DNA of 64,000 nucleotides, from NCBI RefSeq assembly GCF_902499175.1, contig NZ_CABVQC010000001.1, positions 305,103-369,102 of the forward strand, in the 5' to 3' direction. The stretch comes from Burkholderia aenigmatica. Lineage in GTDB: Bacteria > Pseudomonadota > Gammaproteobacteria > Burkholderiales > Burkholderiaceae. The stretch's first letter is position 1. Each line of letters opens with the position of its first letter. A program made the translations under genes and the position numbers. This document shows positions 17,721 to 26,873 of the stretch, in pieces. A model generated the notes under the pieces. That model ran no database searches, was not told the origin of the DNA, and was given only the letters and a program-made list of their open reading frames with translations.

Positions 17721-18146
17721 TCAGACGAGCGTGAGCGTGACGTCGATGTTGCCGCGCGTCGCGTTCGAGTACGGGCACACAAGGTGCGCGCGATCGATCA
17801 GCGTCTGCGCGGTATCGCGATCGAGGCCCGGCAGCGAGATCTTCAGTTCGACTTCGATGCCGAAGCCGTTCGGGATCGCGCCGATGCCGACGCTGCCTTC
17901 GATCGAGGCGTCCGCGGGCATCGCGATCTTGTCGCGGGCCGCGACGAACTTCATCGCGCCGATGAAGCACGCGCTGTAGCCGGCGGCGAACAGCTGCTCG
18001 GGGTTCGCGCCTGCGCCGCCCGCGCCGCCGAGCTCGCGCGGCGTGGCCAGCTTCAGGTCGAGGTTGCTCTCGGGTACCGTGGCGCGGCCGTCACGGCCGC
18101 CGGTGGCTTTTGCATGGGCGCGGTACAGCACTTTTTCGATCGACAT
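17721..18146 (-). CDS. ohr: Organic hydroperoxide resistance protein (Ohr/OsmC)
   Basis: A 141-residue thiol peroxidase. The peroxidatic Cys60 lies in [10 protein letters not shown] and the resolving Cys124 in [11 protein letters not shown], the Ohr-specific pair. It reduces lipid and organic hydroperoxides using lipoyl dithiols. The ATG at 18146 is used because GGAG sits 6 bases upstream; an in-frame TTG at 18152 is too close to it. Unlike classical ohr genes with an OhrR (MarR) partner, the neighbouring regulator is TetR-type, and two dyads (18231-18256, 18297-18318) precede the gene. Confidence 0.93.
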   Translation of the reverse strand: MSIEKVLYRAHAKATGGRDGRATVPESNLDLKLATPRELGGAGGAGANPEQLFAAGYSACFIGAMKFVAARDKIAMPADASIEGSVGIGAIPNGFGIEVELKISLPGLDRDTAQTLIDRAHLVCPYSNATRGNIDVTLTLV

Positions 18147-18230
18147 GACCAACTCCTTTTCAATCAGTGAGTGAAACAGCCTTCCAACCCGGGGCCGCGT
18201 GCCGGCTGCTCGGCAGCCGGTTTCGCGCTT

Positions 18231-18256
18231 GTTTATCTACTCATAGATAGATAAAC
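18231..18256. promoter_or_regulatory. Candidate TetR operator upstream of ohr
   Basis: An inverted repeat with 9-base arms, GTTTATCTA and TAGATAAAC, ~85 bases upstream of the ohr start. Its core TTTATCTACTCATAGATAGA recurs exactly at 18946-18965, just before the tetR start. Confidence 0.7.
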
Positions 18257-18296
18257 ATCCCCAAAAATGCAGGTGGTTGATCCACCTGCCCAAGCC

Positions 18297-18318
18297 ATCT
18301 ATCTATTATCAGATAGAT
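18297..18318. promoter_or_regulatory. Second ATCTATCT-N6-AGATAGAT dyad upstream of ohr
   Basis: A perfect 8-bp inverted repeat using the same TATCTA/TAGATA half-sites as the other two operators. It lies between the tetR terminator and the ohr-proximal operator. Confidence 0.6.
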
Positions 18319-18329
18319 AACCAGATCCA

Positions 18330-18351
18330 ATAAAAAGGCGGCGAACCGCCT
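18330..18351 (-). terminator. Rho-independent terminator of the tetR gene
   Basis: Read on the minus strand, AGGCGG-TTCG-CCGCCT is followed by TTTTTATTGG, ~18 bases past the tetR stop. It is a 6-bp stem with a stable TTCG tetraloop and a T-run. It separates tetR from ohr, so ohr needs its own promoter near the operators. Confidence 0.8.
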
Positions 18352-18369
18352 GACCGCTTGCGCCGCCCG

Positions 18370-18936
18370 TCAGGGCCGCGTTTTCCAGACCGCCTCGACA
18401 TCCTCGAGACGCGCCCGCGTGTGAAACAGCCGGCTGGCCAGCACGCTACCCTGGAACGCCGCATACAACGTGCGCGCGGCCGTTTCGGGCTGGCCGCTGA
18501 ACTGCAGCGTGCCTTCCTTCGCGCCCTGCGCCAGCAATTCCGCGAGCCAGCTCTCGTTGGCCTTGAAGAACGCCTGCACGGCCTGCCGCACGTTCTCCGG
18601 CAACGATTCGATATCGGCCGCGAGCATCCCGCACAGGCAGATCATGTTGCCGTCGCCGAGCGTGCGGCCGAACATCTTCGTGTACAGCCTCAGCTTCACG
18701 TCGGCCGGCAGCGCCGGATCGATCGCCCGCATCGCCGAGAGGACGTCGTCGCTGTAGACCGACACCGCTTCCAGCACGAGATCGTCCTTCGACGGGAAGT
18801 AGTAGTGGATGCTCGACGTCTTCACGCCCACCAGATCGGACAGGTCTCGATAGCTGAAGCCGTTGTAACCGCGCAGCATCATCAGCGTGATCGCGTGGTC
18901 GAGAATCTGTTCGCGGACGGTCGGTTTCGTTTCCAT
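18370..18936 (-). CDS. TetR-family regulator, likely controlling itself and ohr
   Basis: A 188-residue TetR protein. The HTH is at about 10-55 (REQILDHAITLMMLRGYNGF, SYRDLSDLVGVKTSSIHYYF). The C-terminal ligand domain has a Cys-containing stretch (MICLCGMLAAD), reminiscent of AcuR-like regulators that react with electrophiles. A repeated operator lies 10-29 bases upstream of its start, indicating autorepression, and the same sequence precedes ohr. Redox or electrophile sensing through Cys is inference. Confidence 0.9.
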   Translation of the reverse strand: METKPTVREQILDHAITLMMLRGYNGFSYRDLSDLVGVKTSSIHYYFPSKDDLVLEAVSVYSDDVLSAMRAIDPALPADVKLRLYTKMFGRTLGDGNMICLCGMLAADIESLPENVRQAVQAFFKANESWLAELLAQGAKEGTLQFSGQPETAARTLYAAFQGSVLASRLFHTRARLEDVEAVWKTRP

Positions 18937-18945
18937 GGAGCGAAC

Positions 18946-18965
18946 TTTATCTACTCATAGATAGA
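18946..18965. promoter_or_regulatory. TetR operator at the tetR promoter
   Basis: TTTATCTACTCATAGATAGA, identical over 20 bases to the operator upstream of ohr, located 10 bases before the tetR ATG. Confidence 0.7.
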
Positions 18966-19053
18966 CAGTCAAGGATTTTTTTGAGGGCACGATGCGCGCG
19001 CCCGGTTCGGCTAGCGCCCGAACCCGGCGTGCGTCAAACCGGCGCCGCCACAC

Positions 19054-19650
19054 TTACTGCGGCTTCAACATCCGCTGAATGATCGTCCGCAGCATCGCCT
19101 GGTGTGCGCGCGGCTTGAACCCCGGCTCGAACACGACGCGCCCGACCGCGCCTTCCGCGAGCGCGAGCAGCCAGGTCGCAACGAGATCGGGCTTCAGGCT
19201 GCCATCGATCTTCCCCTGCGCGACGCCGCGCTTGATCAGCGCGACCATCCGCCCTTTCACCTGCGCCTCGTTCGCCGCGAACAGCGCCGCGACGTCCGGA
19301 TTACGCGTCGCCTCCGCCGCGGTCTCCACGCTGATGCGCGCATAGACGGGATCGCTCGACAGTTCCATCAACGTCAGCGCGATGTCCTCGATCGCGGTCA
19401 GCGCATCGTCGACGTCCGCATGCCGCGCGAACAGTTCGGCCATCTCGCGCTGGTCCTCCTGCGCGACCGCCTCGATGATCGCCGCCTTCGTCGGGAAATA
19501 GTGGAACAGGTTGCCGGGGCTCATGCCGACCGCCTTGCAGATCGCGGCCGTGGACGTCGCATGGAAGCCGTCGCGCGCAAAACAGTCGATCGCGGCGTCC
19601 AGGATCTGGCGCCGCTTCGCTTCCACTCTTTCAGGGTCGATCTTTCTCAA
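19054..19650 (-). CDS. TetR-family regulator, divergent from an alpha/beta hydrolase
   Basis: A 198-residue protein with the TetR HTH at about 10-55 (RRQILDAAIDCFARDGFHAT, KAVGMSPGNLFHYFPTKAAI). The C-terminal domain is of the TetR_C type common in efflux or hydrolase regulators. It is transcribed away from the hydrolase at 19793. A GACT-N4-AGTC dyad at 19690-19701 lies between the two. It probably represses both itself and the hydrolase. Confidence 0.9.
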   Translation of the reverse strand: MRKIDPERVEAKRRQILDAAIDCFARDGFHATSTAAICKAVGMSPGNLFHYFPTKAAIIEAVAQEDQREMAELFARHADVDDALTAIEDIALTLMELSSDPVYARISVETAAEATRNPDVAALFAANEAQVKGRMVALIKRGVAQGKIDGSLKPDLVATWLLALAEGAVGRVVFEPGFKPRAHQAMLRTIIQRMLKPQ

Positions 19651-19689
19651 CAGGAACTCCGTGCTCGACGTTGGCTCAAATCTTTATTA

Positions 19690-19701
19690 GACTGATTAGT
19701 C
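19690..19701. promoter_or_regulatory. GACT-N4-AGTC dyad, candidate TetR operator
   Basis: GACTGATTAGTC in an AT-rich stretch of the 142-base divergent region, 40 bases upstream of the tetR start and ~90 upstream of the hydrolase start. The arms are 4 bp with a 4-base spacer; this is a plausible but short operator. Confidence 0.4.
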
Positions 19702-19792
19702 GATCTATTATCGTGGCGACGTCCCGCAGGCGTCAAGGCATCGTGTACGTGCCGCCTGCGACCTCCGCTCACACCACCGCTCCGAGGGCCTC

Positions 19793-20812
19793 TTGAAACG
19801 AACCGTCATTGCCGGCATCGCGCTCGTCCTGCTCCTGCTCGCAGCGGTCGGCGCAATCGCGTTGCGCGGCCTGTCCGACTTCGAGCTGAAGGGCGCGGAG
19901 GTTTCGACGCTCGCGTTCCGCGCCGGCGACGCCGCCCTCGTCGGCACGCTCGCGCTGCCGGCCCACGCGCCCGATGCGCCGATCGTGCTGCTCGTCCACG
20001 GCGACGGGCCGCGCACGCGCTTCGCGGACGACGCGATGCTGCCGCTCGTCAACAGCCTGCTCGACGCCGGCATCGGCGTGTTCGCGTGGGACAAGCAAGG
20101 TACCGGCCGCAGCAGCGGCGACTGGCTCACGCAATCGATGCAGGGCCGCGCGAACGAAACGATCGCCGCGATGGCGCGCGTGCGCGCCGCCGTCGGTCCC
20201 GCGCCCAAGATCGGCCTGCTCGGCTTCTCGCAAGGCGGCTGGGTCATTCCGCGCGTCGCGAATGCGGTGCGGCCCGCGTTTTCGGTGATCGTCGGCGGCG
20301 CCGTCAGCTGGCGCCGGCAAGGCACTTACCTGACGCGACAGCAGCTCCAGGCAACCGGCCTGCAGCCGGATCGAATCGATGCGACACTGGCCGCCGAGCG
20401 ACGCGACAACGACGCGGTCTTCGGCCAGGCGGACGTGCCGGCCGATCCGCGCCGCCGCCCCGACATCGAGCCGCGCCGCTTCGGCTTCATCGCGCGCAAC
20501 TACCTGGAAGACGCGTCACAGGCGCTCGCGACGATGCAGGGGCCCGTGCTGGCCGTGTGGGGCGCGCTGGACCGCAATGTCGATCCGGTCGACGAGGCGA
20601 ACGCTTATACGCATGCGTTCGCGAACCGGCCCGACCGGCGCGTGGTGGTCGTGCCCGCTGCGACGCATGGGCTGCTGCGCGCCGGCTGGTTCGACTACCA
20701 GCTCGAGTCCGACTGGCCGACGTGGAAGCAGTGGCTGTACACGGCGCTCGGGCGCCATGCGTATGCACCGGGCACGCTCGGCCCGATCGAGGCGTGGATC
20801 CGCGCGCAGTGA
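19793..20812 (+). CDS. Alpha/beta hydrolase, membrane-anchored or exported
   Basis: A 339-residue hydrolase starting at TTG (MKRTVIAGIALVLLLLAAVG) with a GAGGG site upstream; no nearby ATG gives a full protein. The hydrophobic N-terminus is a signal anchor. The fold motifs are HGDGPRTR (oxyanion), the nucleophile elbow GFSQGG (Ser at about 145), an acidic residue near 260 (WGALDRNVD) and a late His (ATHGLLR). The substrate is unknown. The divergent TetR gene probably regulates it; an ABC exporter follows 98 bases downstream. Confidence 0.85.
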   Translation: MKRTVIAGIALVLLLLAAVGAIALRGLSDFELKGAEVSTLAFRAGDAALVGTLALPAHAPDAPIVLLVHGDGPRTRFADDAMLPLVNSLLDAGIGVFAWDKQGTGRSSGDWLTQSMQGRANETIAAMARVRAAVGPAPKIGLLGFSQGGWVIPRVANAVRPAFSVIVGGAVSWRRQGTYLTRQQLQATGLQPDRIDATLAAERRDNDAVFGQADVPADPRRRPDIEPRRFGFIARNYLEDASQALATMQGPVLAVWGALDRNVDPVDEANAYTHAFANRPDRRVVVVPAATHGLLRAGWFDYQLESDWPTWKQWLYTALGRHAYAPGTLGPIEAWIRAQ

Positions 20813-20910
20813 ACACGTGTGCAACACGGCGCCTCCACGCAAGGCGTCGCGCATGAAACGGGCATTACGGGCCGCGCCGGTCGGCGTGGCCGCATCAAGG
20901 AGAGGTTTCA

Positions 20911-22764
20911 ATGTTTTCGTGGTTTGAACGGCGCCTGCCGACTTTCCCGCTCGAAGATCCCGCCACGCCGCCGCGGGGGTTCTTCTCGTTCGTCTGGGCG
21001 TGCACGAAAGGCGCGCGCAGCTGGGTCCTGCTGATCGCGCTGACGTCGGCCGCGCTGGCCGCGTACGAAGCCGCGCTGTTCGCGATGATGGGCCGCGTGG
21101 TCGACTGGCTCGCGTCCGCGACGCCAGCCAATTTCGGCGGCCGGCACTTCGGCACGCTCGCCGGTTTCGCGGCGATTCTCGCCGGCAGTACGCTGCTGAT
21201 CGCGCTGCATACGATGGTCAAGCACCAGGTGCTCGCGATCAACTTCCCGATGCGGCTGCGCTGGCTGTTTCACCGGCTGATGCTCGACCAGAGCCTGTCG
21301 TTCTACGCGAACGAATTTGCGGGCCGCGTGACGACCAAGATCATGCAGACCGCGCTCGCGGTGCGCGACGCGCTGTTCATGTCGGTCGACGTCGTGATCG
21401 GCGTCGCCGCGTACCTGATCGGCATCCTCGCGCTCGCGGCCAGCTTCGACTGGCGGCTGATGATTCCGCTCGTGTTGTGGGCGCTCGGCTACGGCGCCGC
21501 GTGTGCATACTTCGTGCCGCGCCTGGGTGCGGTCGGCAGCCGGCAGGCCGATGCGCGCGCGCTGATGACGGGCCGCATCACCGACGCGTATTCGAACATC
21601 ACGACCGTGAAGCTGTTCTCGCACACGCGGCGCGAAGCCGACCACGCGCGCCGCGCGATGGAAGCGTTCAAGGCGACCGGCGACGCGCAGATGCGGCTCG
21701 TCAGCGCGTTCGAGGTCGTCAACCACCTGCTGTCGACGCTGCTGCTGGTCGGCTCGACCGGCCTCGCACTGGTTCTGTGGATGCACGGCGAAGTGAGCGC
21801 GGGCGTCGTCGCGGCGGTGATCGCGATGGCGCTGCGCCTGTCGAGCTATTCGCACTGGATCATGTGGGAGATGACCGAGCTGTTCGAGAACGTCGGCACG
21901 ATCCAGGACGGCATCAACACGCTGACGAAGGTACGGAGCGTGGTCGACGCGCCCGACGCGAAGCCGCTCGCGGTGCAGCGCGGCGGGATCGTGTTCGACA
22001 ACGTGCAGTTCGCGCACGAGGACAACGACCGCGCGGTGTTCGACGGGCTGAACCTGACGATCCGGCCCGGCGAGCGGATCGGCCTGATCGGCCGCTCGGG
22101 CGCCGGCAAGTCGACGCTCGTGAACCTGCTGCTGCGCTTCTACGACGTGGGCGGCGGCACGATCCGGATCGACGGGCAGGACATCGCGCACGTGACGCAG
22201 GACAGCCTGCGCAGCGCGATCGGGATGGTCACGCAGGATACGTCGCTGCTGCACCGGACGATGCGCGAGAACCTGCTGTACGGGCGCCCCGACGCGACCG
22301 AGCGCGAGATGCACGACGCGGCCGTGCGCGCGGAAGCGTCCGAGTTCATCGACCGGCTGCGCGACCGCCACGGCCGCAGCGGCTACGACGTCGAGGTCGG
22401 CGAGCGCGGCGTGAAGCTGTCGGGCGGCCAGCGGCAGCGCGTCGCGATCGCGCGCGTGATGCTCAAGGACGCGCCGATCCTCGTGCTCGACGAAGCGACC
22501 AGCGCGCTCGACTCCGAGGTCGAAGTCGCGATCCAGCGCAGCCTCGACGATCTGATGAGCGGCAAGACGGTGATCGCGATCGCGCACCGGCTGTCGACCA
22601 TCGCGGCGATGGACCGGCTGATCGTGCTCGACGAAGGGCGCATCGTCGAGGAAGGTACGCACCAGCAGCTGCTGCAGGCCGGCGGCATCTATGCAGCGCT
22701 GTGGACGCACCAGAGCGGCGGGTTCCTCGGTGAAACGGCGGACGCGGAAGGCGCGGAGCAGTAG
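20911..22764 (+). CDS. ABC exporter, fused membrane and ATPase domains
   Basis: A 617-residue half-transporter. About six membrane helices (residues ~30-320) precede the nucleotide-binding domain: Walker A GRSGAGKST near 393-401, signature LSGGQRQRVAIARVM near 502 and Walker B ILVLDEATSALDSE. It works as a homodimer to export a lipid, peptide or drug. The gene appears monocistronic or weakly linked to the upstream hydrolase. No substrate can be inferred. Confidence 0.92.
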   Translation: MFSWFERRLPTFPLEDPATPPRGFFSFVWACTKGARSWVLLIALTSAALAAYEAALFAMMGRVVDWLASATPANFGGRHFGTLAGFAAILAGSTLLIALHTMVKHQVLAINFPMRLRWLFHRLMLDQSLSFYANEFAGRVTTKIMQTALAVRDALFMSVDVVIGVAAYLIGILALAASFDWRLMIPLVLWALGYGAACAYFVPRLGAVGSRQADARALMTGRITDAYSNITTVKLFSHTRREADHARRAMEAFKATGDAQMRLVSAFEVVNHLLSTLLLVGSTGLALVLWMHGEVSAGVVAAVIAMALRLSSYSHWIMWEMTELFENVGTIQDGINTLTKVRSVVDAPDAKPLAVQRGGIVFDNVQFAHEDNDRAVFDGLNLTIRPGERIGLIGRSGAGKSTLVNLLLRFYDVGGGTIRIDGQDIAHVTQDSLRSAIGMVTQDTSLLHRTMRENLLYGRPDATEREMHDAAVRAEASEFIDRLRDRHGRSGYDVEVGERGVKLSGGQRQRVAIARVMLKDAPILVLDEATSALDSEVEVAIQRSLDDLMSGKTVIAIAHRLSTIAAMDRLIVLDEGRIVEEGTHQQLLQAGGIYAALWTHQSGGFLGETADAEGAEQ

Positions 22765-22888
22765 GCGGAACCGCTGTGGCAACATGGCGGCGCAGCGATC
22801 GGCGGAGAATTCGGCCGCGATCGCTTCCCCGCCGGCCGGACACCATCGCCCGGCTTCCTGTCGCCCGACACCGATCCAGGGAGTTCCT

Positions 22889-23401
22889 ATGACCACGCAA
22901 TCCAATATCCCCACTGCGCTCGACGCGCCCGATTCGGTGCTTGAGGAAGATGAGCAGCGATTCGTGAACCAGATTCGCCAGCACGGGTGGTTCCGCACGG
23001 AAGTGTTTGCGGAAGGGGACGAACCGGGGTTCTCGTTCACGACCGGGTTGTGGGTCAACCACGGCTTTCCGGAAATCATCGTGTTCTCGTTGCCGGCACG
23101 TATCGTCCACGACGTGCTGTGGGACGTCTACCGGAAGGTCGCGGCCGGCACGCCGCCTCCGGTCGGTGAAGTCACCGCATCCGTCTACGCGAACGCGAAC
23201 GCGCTCCTCATGCCGGTCGAGAAAGCGCACTACGAAGCCCACCTCGGCTGGAACCGCTGGTTCTACGGCAACGACGACTTCCCGTGCGTCCAGCTGCTGT
23301 GGCCCGACCGCAACGGGATCTTTCCGTGGCAGCCGGAAGCGGACGACGCGCTGAATGCCGCGCAGCCGCGACTGTTCGTACCGGGCGACGATCGGCGGTG
23401 A
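22889..23401 (+). CDS. DUF4262 protein of unknown function
   Basis: A 170-residue soluble protein. The N-terminal part (QIRQHGWFRTEVFAEGDEPG, FSFTTGLWVNHGFPEIIVFS) matches the DUF4262 pattern, where a GL..HPE-like segment is conserved. The ATG at 22889 follows a GGGAG site; the frame is open further upstream but lacks a good start. No partner genes suggest its role. Confidence 0.8.
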   Translation: MTTQSNIPTALDAPDSVLEEDEQRFVNQIRQHGWFRTEVFAEGDEPGFSFTTGLWVNHGFPEIIVFSLPARIVHDVLWDVYRKVAAGTPPPVGEVTASVYANANALLMPVEKAHYEAHLGWNRWFYGNDDFPCVQLLWPDRNGIFPWQPEADDALNAAQPRLFVPGDDRR

Positions 23402-23442
23402 TCCGCGCGCGGCACGCCGCAAGCGCGCCGCGCAGCCCCACG

Positions 23443-24933
23443 CTACAACCGCACGACCGTCGACTTCAGCTCGGTGTACTTGTCGAGCGCATGCAGCGAC
23501 TTGTCGCGGCCGTTGCCCGACAGCTTGTAGCCGCCGAACGGGAAGTTCATGTCGTCGCTGCCGTCGCCGTAGCAGTTGACCCACACGGTGCCCGCGCGCA
23601 GCCGCCGCGCAACGGCATGCGCGGTCGAGAGATCGGCCGACCATACGGCCGCGGCCAGTCCATACTCGGTGTCGTTGGCGATCCGCACGGCCTCGTCGAC
23701 CTCGTCGAACACGATCACCGACAGCACCGGCCCGAAGATCTCTTCACGCGCGATCTTCGCGTCGGGCTTCACCTCGAACACCGTCGGCTCGACATAGAAC
23801 CCGCCCGTCTCCTCGCGCACGCGCGCGCCGCCCGTGACGAGTTTGCCCTCGTCGCGCCCGGCGCCGATATACCCCATCACGCGATCGAGCTGCGTGCGAT
23901 CGACGATCGCCCCCATCGTCACCGACGGATCGAGCGGATGCCCGGGCGCGAAGCGCCGCGACGCGTCGACCAGCTTCGCGACGAATGCGTCCTTGATGTC
24001 GCGATGCACGAGCAGGCGCGACCCGGCCGTGCACACTTCGCCCATGTTGAAGAAGATCGCGTCGGCGGCGGCCTGCGCGGCGCGGTCGAGATCGGGGCAA
24101 TCGCGCAGCACGATGTTCGGCGACTTGCCGCCGAGCTCGAGCCACACGCGCTTCAGGTTCGACTGCGCGGCGCACGCCATGATCTGCTGCCCCGTGCGGG
24201 TCGATCCCGTAAACGCGATGCAGTCGACGTCGGGATGCAGCGCGAGCGCCCTGCCCGGCTCTCCACCGCCCGGCACGACGCTGAACACGCCGGGCGGCAC
24301 GCCCGCATCGCACGCGAGCTGCGCGACGCGAATCGCGGTGAGCGGCGATTTCTCGGACGGCTTGAGCACGACGCTGTTGCCGGCCGCGAGCGCCGGCGCG
24401 AATTTCCACGCGGCCATCAGCAGCGGGAAATTCCACGGGACGACGGCCGCAACGACGCCGATCGGCTCGCGCGTGACGAGCCCGACCAGATGATGGTCCA
24501 CCGGCGCGACTTCGCCGCCGACCTTGTCGATCGCTTCCGCATACCAGTCGACACAATGCGCGGCGGCCGGCACGTCGATCGCCGTGGTATCGGCGATCGG
24601 CTTGCCGGTGTCGAGCGTCTCGAGCAGCGCGAGCTCGTCGAGATGCTCGCGCATCAGCGCAGCCCAGCGCTGCAGCACCGCCTTGCGGGCGCGCGGGTTC
24701 ATGCCGGCCCAACTCCGCGCGTCGAACGCGCGGCGCGCGGCCGCCACCGCGAGGTCGACGTCGTCGGCGCCGCAATCGGCCACGTGCGCGAGCACGCAAC
24801 CGTCGATCGGGCTCACGCTGGCGAAGGTCGCGCCGGTTTGCGCGTGGCGCGCCTCGCCGTCGATGAATGCGCGCCCGTCGATCCGCAACACGGCCGCGCG
24901 GGCCTGCCAGTCTTCGAATGTCGATTGATTCAT
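23443..24933 (-). CDS. Aldehyde dehydrogenase (PuuC-like)
   Basis: A 496-residue NAD(P)-dependent ALDH. Signatures: PWNFPLLMAAWKFAPALAAG (161-185 region), FTGSTRTG, general base Glu266 in LELGGK and catalytic Cys301 in GEVCTAGSRL. It most resembles gamma-(glutamylamino)butyraldehyde dehydrogenases. It is the last gene of the nine-gene amine operon and would oxidise the aldehyde made by the FAD oxidase encoded upstream. Substrate specificity is inferred. Confidence 0.93.
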   Translation of the reverse strand: MNQSTFEDWQARAAVLRIDGRAFIDGEARHAQTGATFASVSPIDGCVLAHVADCGADDVDLAVAAARRAFDARSWAGMNPRARKAVLQRWAALMREHLDELALLETLDTGKPIADTTAIDVPAAAHCVDWYAEAIDKVGGEVAPVDHHLVGLVTREPIGVVAAVVPWNFPLLMAAWKFAPALAAGNSVVLKPSEKSPLTAIRVAQLACDAGVPPGVFSVVPGGGEPGRALALHPDVDCIAFTGSTRTGQQIMACAAQSNLKRVWLELGGKSPNIVLRDCPDLDRAAQAAADAIFFNMGEVCTAGSRLLVHRDIKDAFVAKLVDASRRFAPGHPLDPSVTMGAIVDRTQLDRVMGYIGAGRDEGKLVTGGARVREETGGFYVEPTVFEVKPDAKIAREEIFGPVLSVIVFDEVDEAVRIANDTEYGLAAAVWSADLSTAHAVARRLRAGTVWVNCYGDGSDDMNFPFGGYKLSGNGRDKSLHALDKYTELKSTVVRL

Positions 24934-24958
24934 GCGTTTCCTCGTGAAAAGTCGCGCA

Positions 24959-26374
24959 TCACGATCCGGTGACCGGATCGATCGGCGTAAAGATGCCCGC
25001 ACGCGCCTCGATCGCTTCGCCTGCGGCGAGACACAGCGCTTCCTGGAAGCGTCCGGCGACGAGCTGCACACCGGTCGGCACGCCGTCGCGGATACCGGTC
25101 GGCACCGACAGCCCCGGCAGCCCGAGCAGTGCGGTCGCGAGCAGCGGCCCCTGCCGCTCGACGATCGCGCGCATCGCGTCGTCGCCGTGCTGATCGGCGT
25201 CGATCGCGAACGGCTGCGCGCACGACACCGGCATCAGCAGCAGCGGATAGCGCGTGAAGAATTGCTGCCAGTCGCGCAGCAACGCCGTGCGCCGCGCAAG
25301 GCCGTTCATGTAACCCTCGAGGTCCAGCGGCTTCGCGAGATGGCGCTGGCTCGCGAACGCGGTACGGATCGCCGCGTCGCCGTGCTGCATGATCACGTCG
25401 CCGAGGCCGCCGCGCGCTTCGTTGGTCACCAGGTCCAGCCACAGTTCGCACGCTTCGGCGATCCGCGGCGGCACCGCTTCCTCGACGATGCAGCCTGCTT
25501 CTTCGAGCCAGTGCGCGGCCTGCCGGATCGCGTCGACCACCACCGGATCGGACGGCACGCCCGGCAGCGCCGGGCACACGGCCACGCGCGCGGGGAACGC
25601 GGCTTCGTGCGCAGTCGGCGCGACCGGCATCCACCATGCGTCGCGCGGGTCGCCTGCCGCCATCGCACCGAGCGCGAGCCGCAGATCGCCGACCGTGCGC
25701 GCGAGCGGCCCCTGGACGGAGGCGAGCTGCACCGCAAGCGTGCGGTCCTTCGACTGCGTGGCGTTGTACGCCGGCACGCGCCCGGTGCTGGGACGCAGCC
25801 CGGCGACGCCGCACGCATAGGCCGGGTAGCGGATCGAACCGCCCAGGTCGTTGCCGTGCGCGATCGCGCCGATGCCGGCGGCCACGGCCGCGGCGGCGCC
25901 ACCGCTGGAACCGCCCGGCGTCAACGACGCATCCCACGGATTCGACGTGCGGCCGTGCAGGTCGTTGTCGGTGAACCAGCGATACGAAAATGCCGGCGCA
26001 TTGCTGCGCCCGATCACGATCGCGCCGGCCTTGCGCAGGTTCGCGGTCACCGGGCTGTCCTCGTGCGCGATCAGGTCCGAAAACGCGCGCACGCCGTTGG
26101 TCGTCGCGCATCCGGCCGTGTCGACGTTGATCTTCACGGTCACCGGCACGCCGTGCAGCGGGCCGACCGGCGCGCCGCGCGCGATCGCAGCGTCGGCATC
26201 GGACGCGGCCTGCAACGCGCTGTCGGCCATCACGTCGACGATCGCGTTGATGACGGGGTTCACCGCTTCAAGCCGCTGCAGGCAGCTGCGCGTGAGTTCG
26301 GTGGCAGACACGTCGCGACGCGCGACGTGCTCGGCCATCTCGGCCGCGCTGAGACGCCACAAATCCTGGGTCAT
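24959..26374 (-). CDS. Amidase (amidase-signature family)
   Basis: A 471-residue amidase with the Ser-cisSer-Lys triad: Lys81 (VPVTVKINVD), cis-Ser156 in GGSSGG (154-159) and nucleophile Ser180 in GNDLGGSIRYP. It is cytoplasmic and releases ammonia or an amine from an amide. It lies 25 bases before the ALDH gene and 47 after the cupin gene. In this operon it could open a gamma-glutamyl or other amide intermediate; that is inference. The ATG at 26374 gives the usual family N-terminus. Confidence 0.92.
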   Translation of the reverse strand: MTQDLWRLSAAEMAEHVARRDVSATELTRSCLQRLEAVNPVINAIVDVMADSALQAASDADAAIARGAPVGPLHGVPVTVKINVDTAGCATTNGVRAFSDLIAHEDSPVTANLRKAGAIVIGRSNAPAFSYRWFTDNDLHGRTSNPWDASLTPGGSSGGAAAAVAAGIGAIAHGNDLGGSIRYPAYACGVAGLRPSTGRVPAYNATQSKDRTLAVQLASVQGPLARTVGDLRLALGAMAAGDPRDAWWMPVAPTAHEAAFPARVAVCPALPGVPSDPVVVDAIRQAAHWLEEAGCIVEEAVPPRIAEACELWLDLVTNEARGGLGDVIMQHGDAAIRTAFASQRHLAKPLDLEGYMNGLARRTALLRDWQQFFTRYPLLLMPVSCAQPFAIDADQHGDDAMRAIVERQGPLLATALLGLPGLSVPTGIRDGVPTGVQLVAGRFQEALCLAAGEAIEARAGIFTPIDPVTGS

Positions 26375-26421
26375 GGGTTGCTCCTCGTTGATCTCGATGG
26401 TTGTGCTGAACCGGCCGCGCG

Positions 26422-26802
26422 TTACGCGTCCGGGTGCCCGGCCTGCGGTGCGTGCGACGCATAGATCTTGCGGCACTTTTCGACGACTTCCCACGTGCCG
26501 CGAAAACCCGGCGGAATCACGAAGCGGTCGCCCGCGCGCAACACGCGCTCGCGGCCGTCCGCGTCGCGCACGATCGCGACGCCGCTCAGCATCTCGCAAT
26601 ACTCCGACTCGTCGTACTCGATCGTCCAGCGGCCGGGCGTGCATTCCCAGATCCCGCAGCTGAACTGCCCGCACGGGCTGATGTAGTGATGCGACAGCGT
26701 CTGCAGCGGATTGCCGTCGAGCAGCAGCCCGCTCGGCACGCGGCTCTGCGTGAGCTTCGCCGGTGCCCGCATCAGGTCGACGAGATTCGTGATGTTGGTC
26801 AT
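26422..26802 (-). CDS. Cupin protein (DUF861-like)
   Basis: A 126-residue single-domain cupin. The pattern FSCGIWECTPGRWTIEYDES, then EYCEMLSGVAIVRD and AGDRFVIPPGFRGTWEVVE, fits the DUF861 / ureidoglycine-type cupin group. It lacks the classical His-rich metal site, as many of that group do. Its function in the amine operon is unclear; similar cupins commonly accompany PuuB-like oxidases. It starts 71 bases after the oxidase stop. Confidence 0.85.
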   Translation of the reverse strand: MTNITNLVDLMRAPAKLTQSRVPSGLLLDGNPLQTLSHHYISPCGQFSCGIWECTPGRWTIEYDESEYCEMLSGVAIVRDADGRERVLRAGDRFVIPPGFRGTWEVVEKCRKIYASHAPQAGHPDA

Positions 26803-26873
26803 GAGTGCCTCCAGGGCATGAGTGATTCGAAACGTTTCGGTGCCGCGCGGACGGACGAGCCGCCCCGCGCGGA

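Noticed and set aside
20908..23079. A long minus-strand open frame opposite the ABC exporter
   Set aside because: The exporter has Walker A, signature and Walker B motifs on the plus strand; the opposite frame is low complexity.
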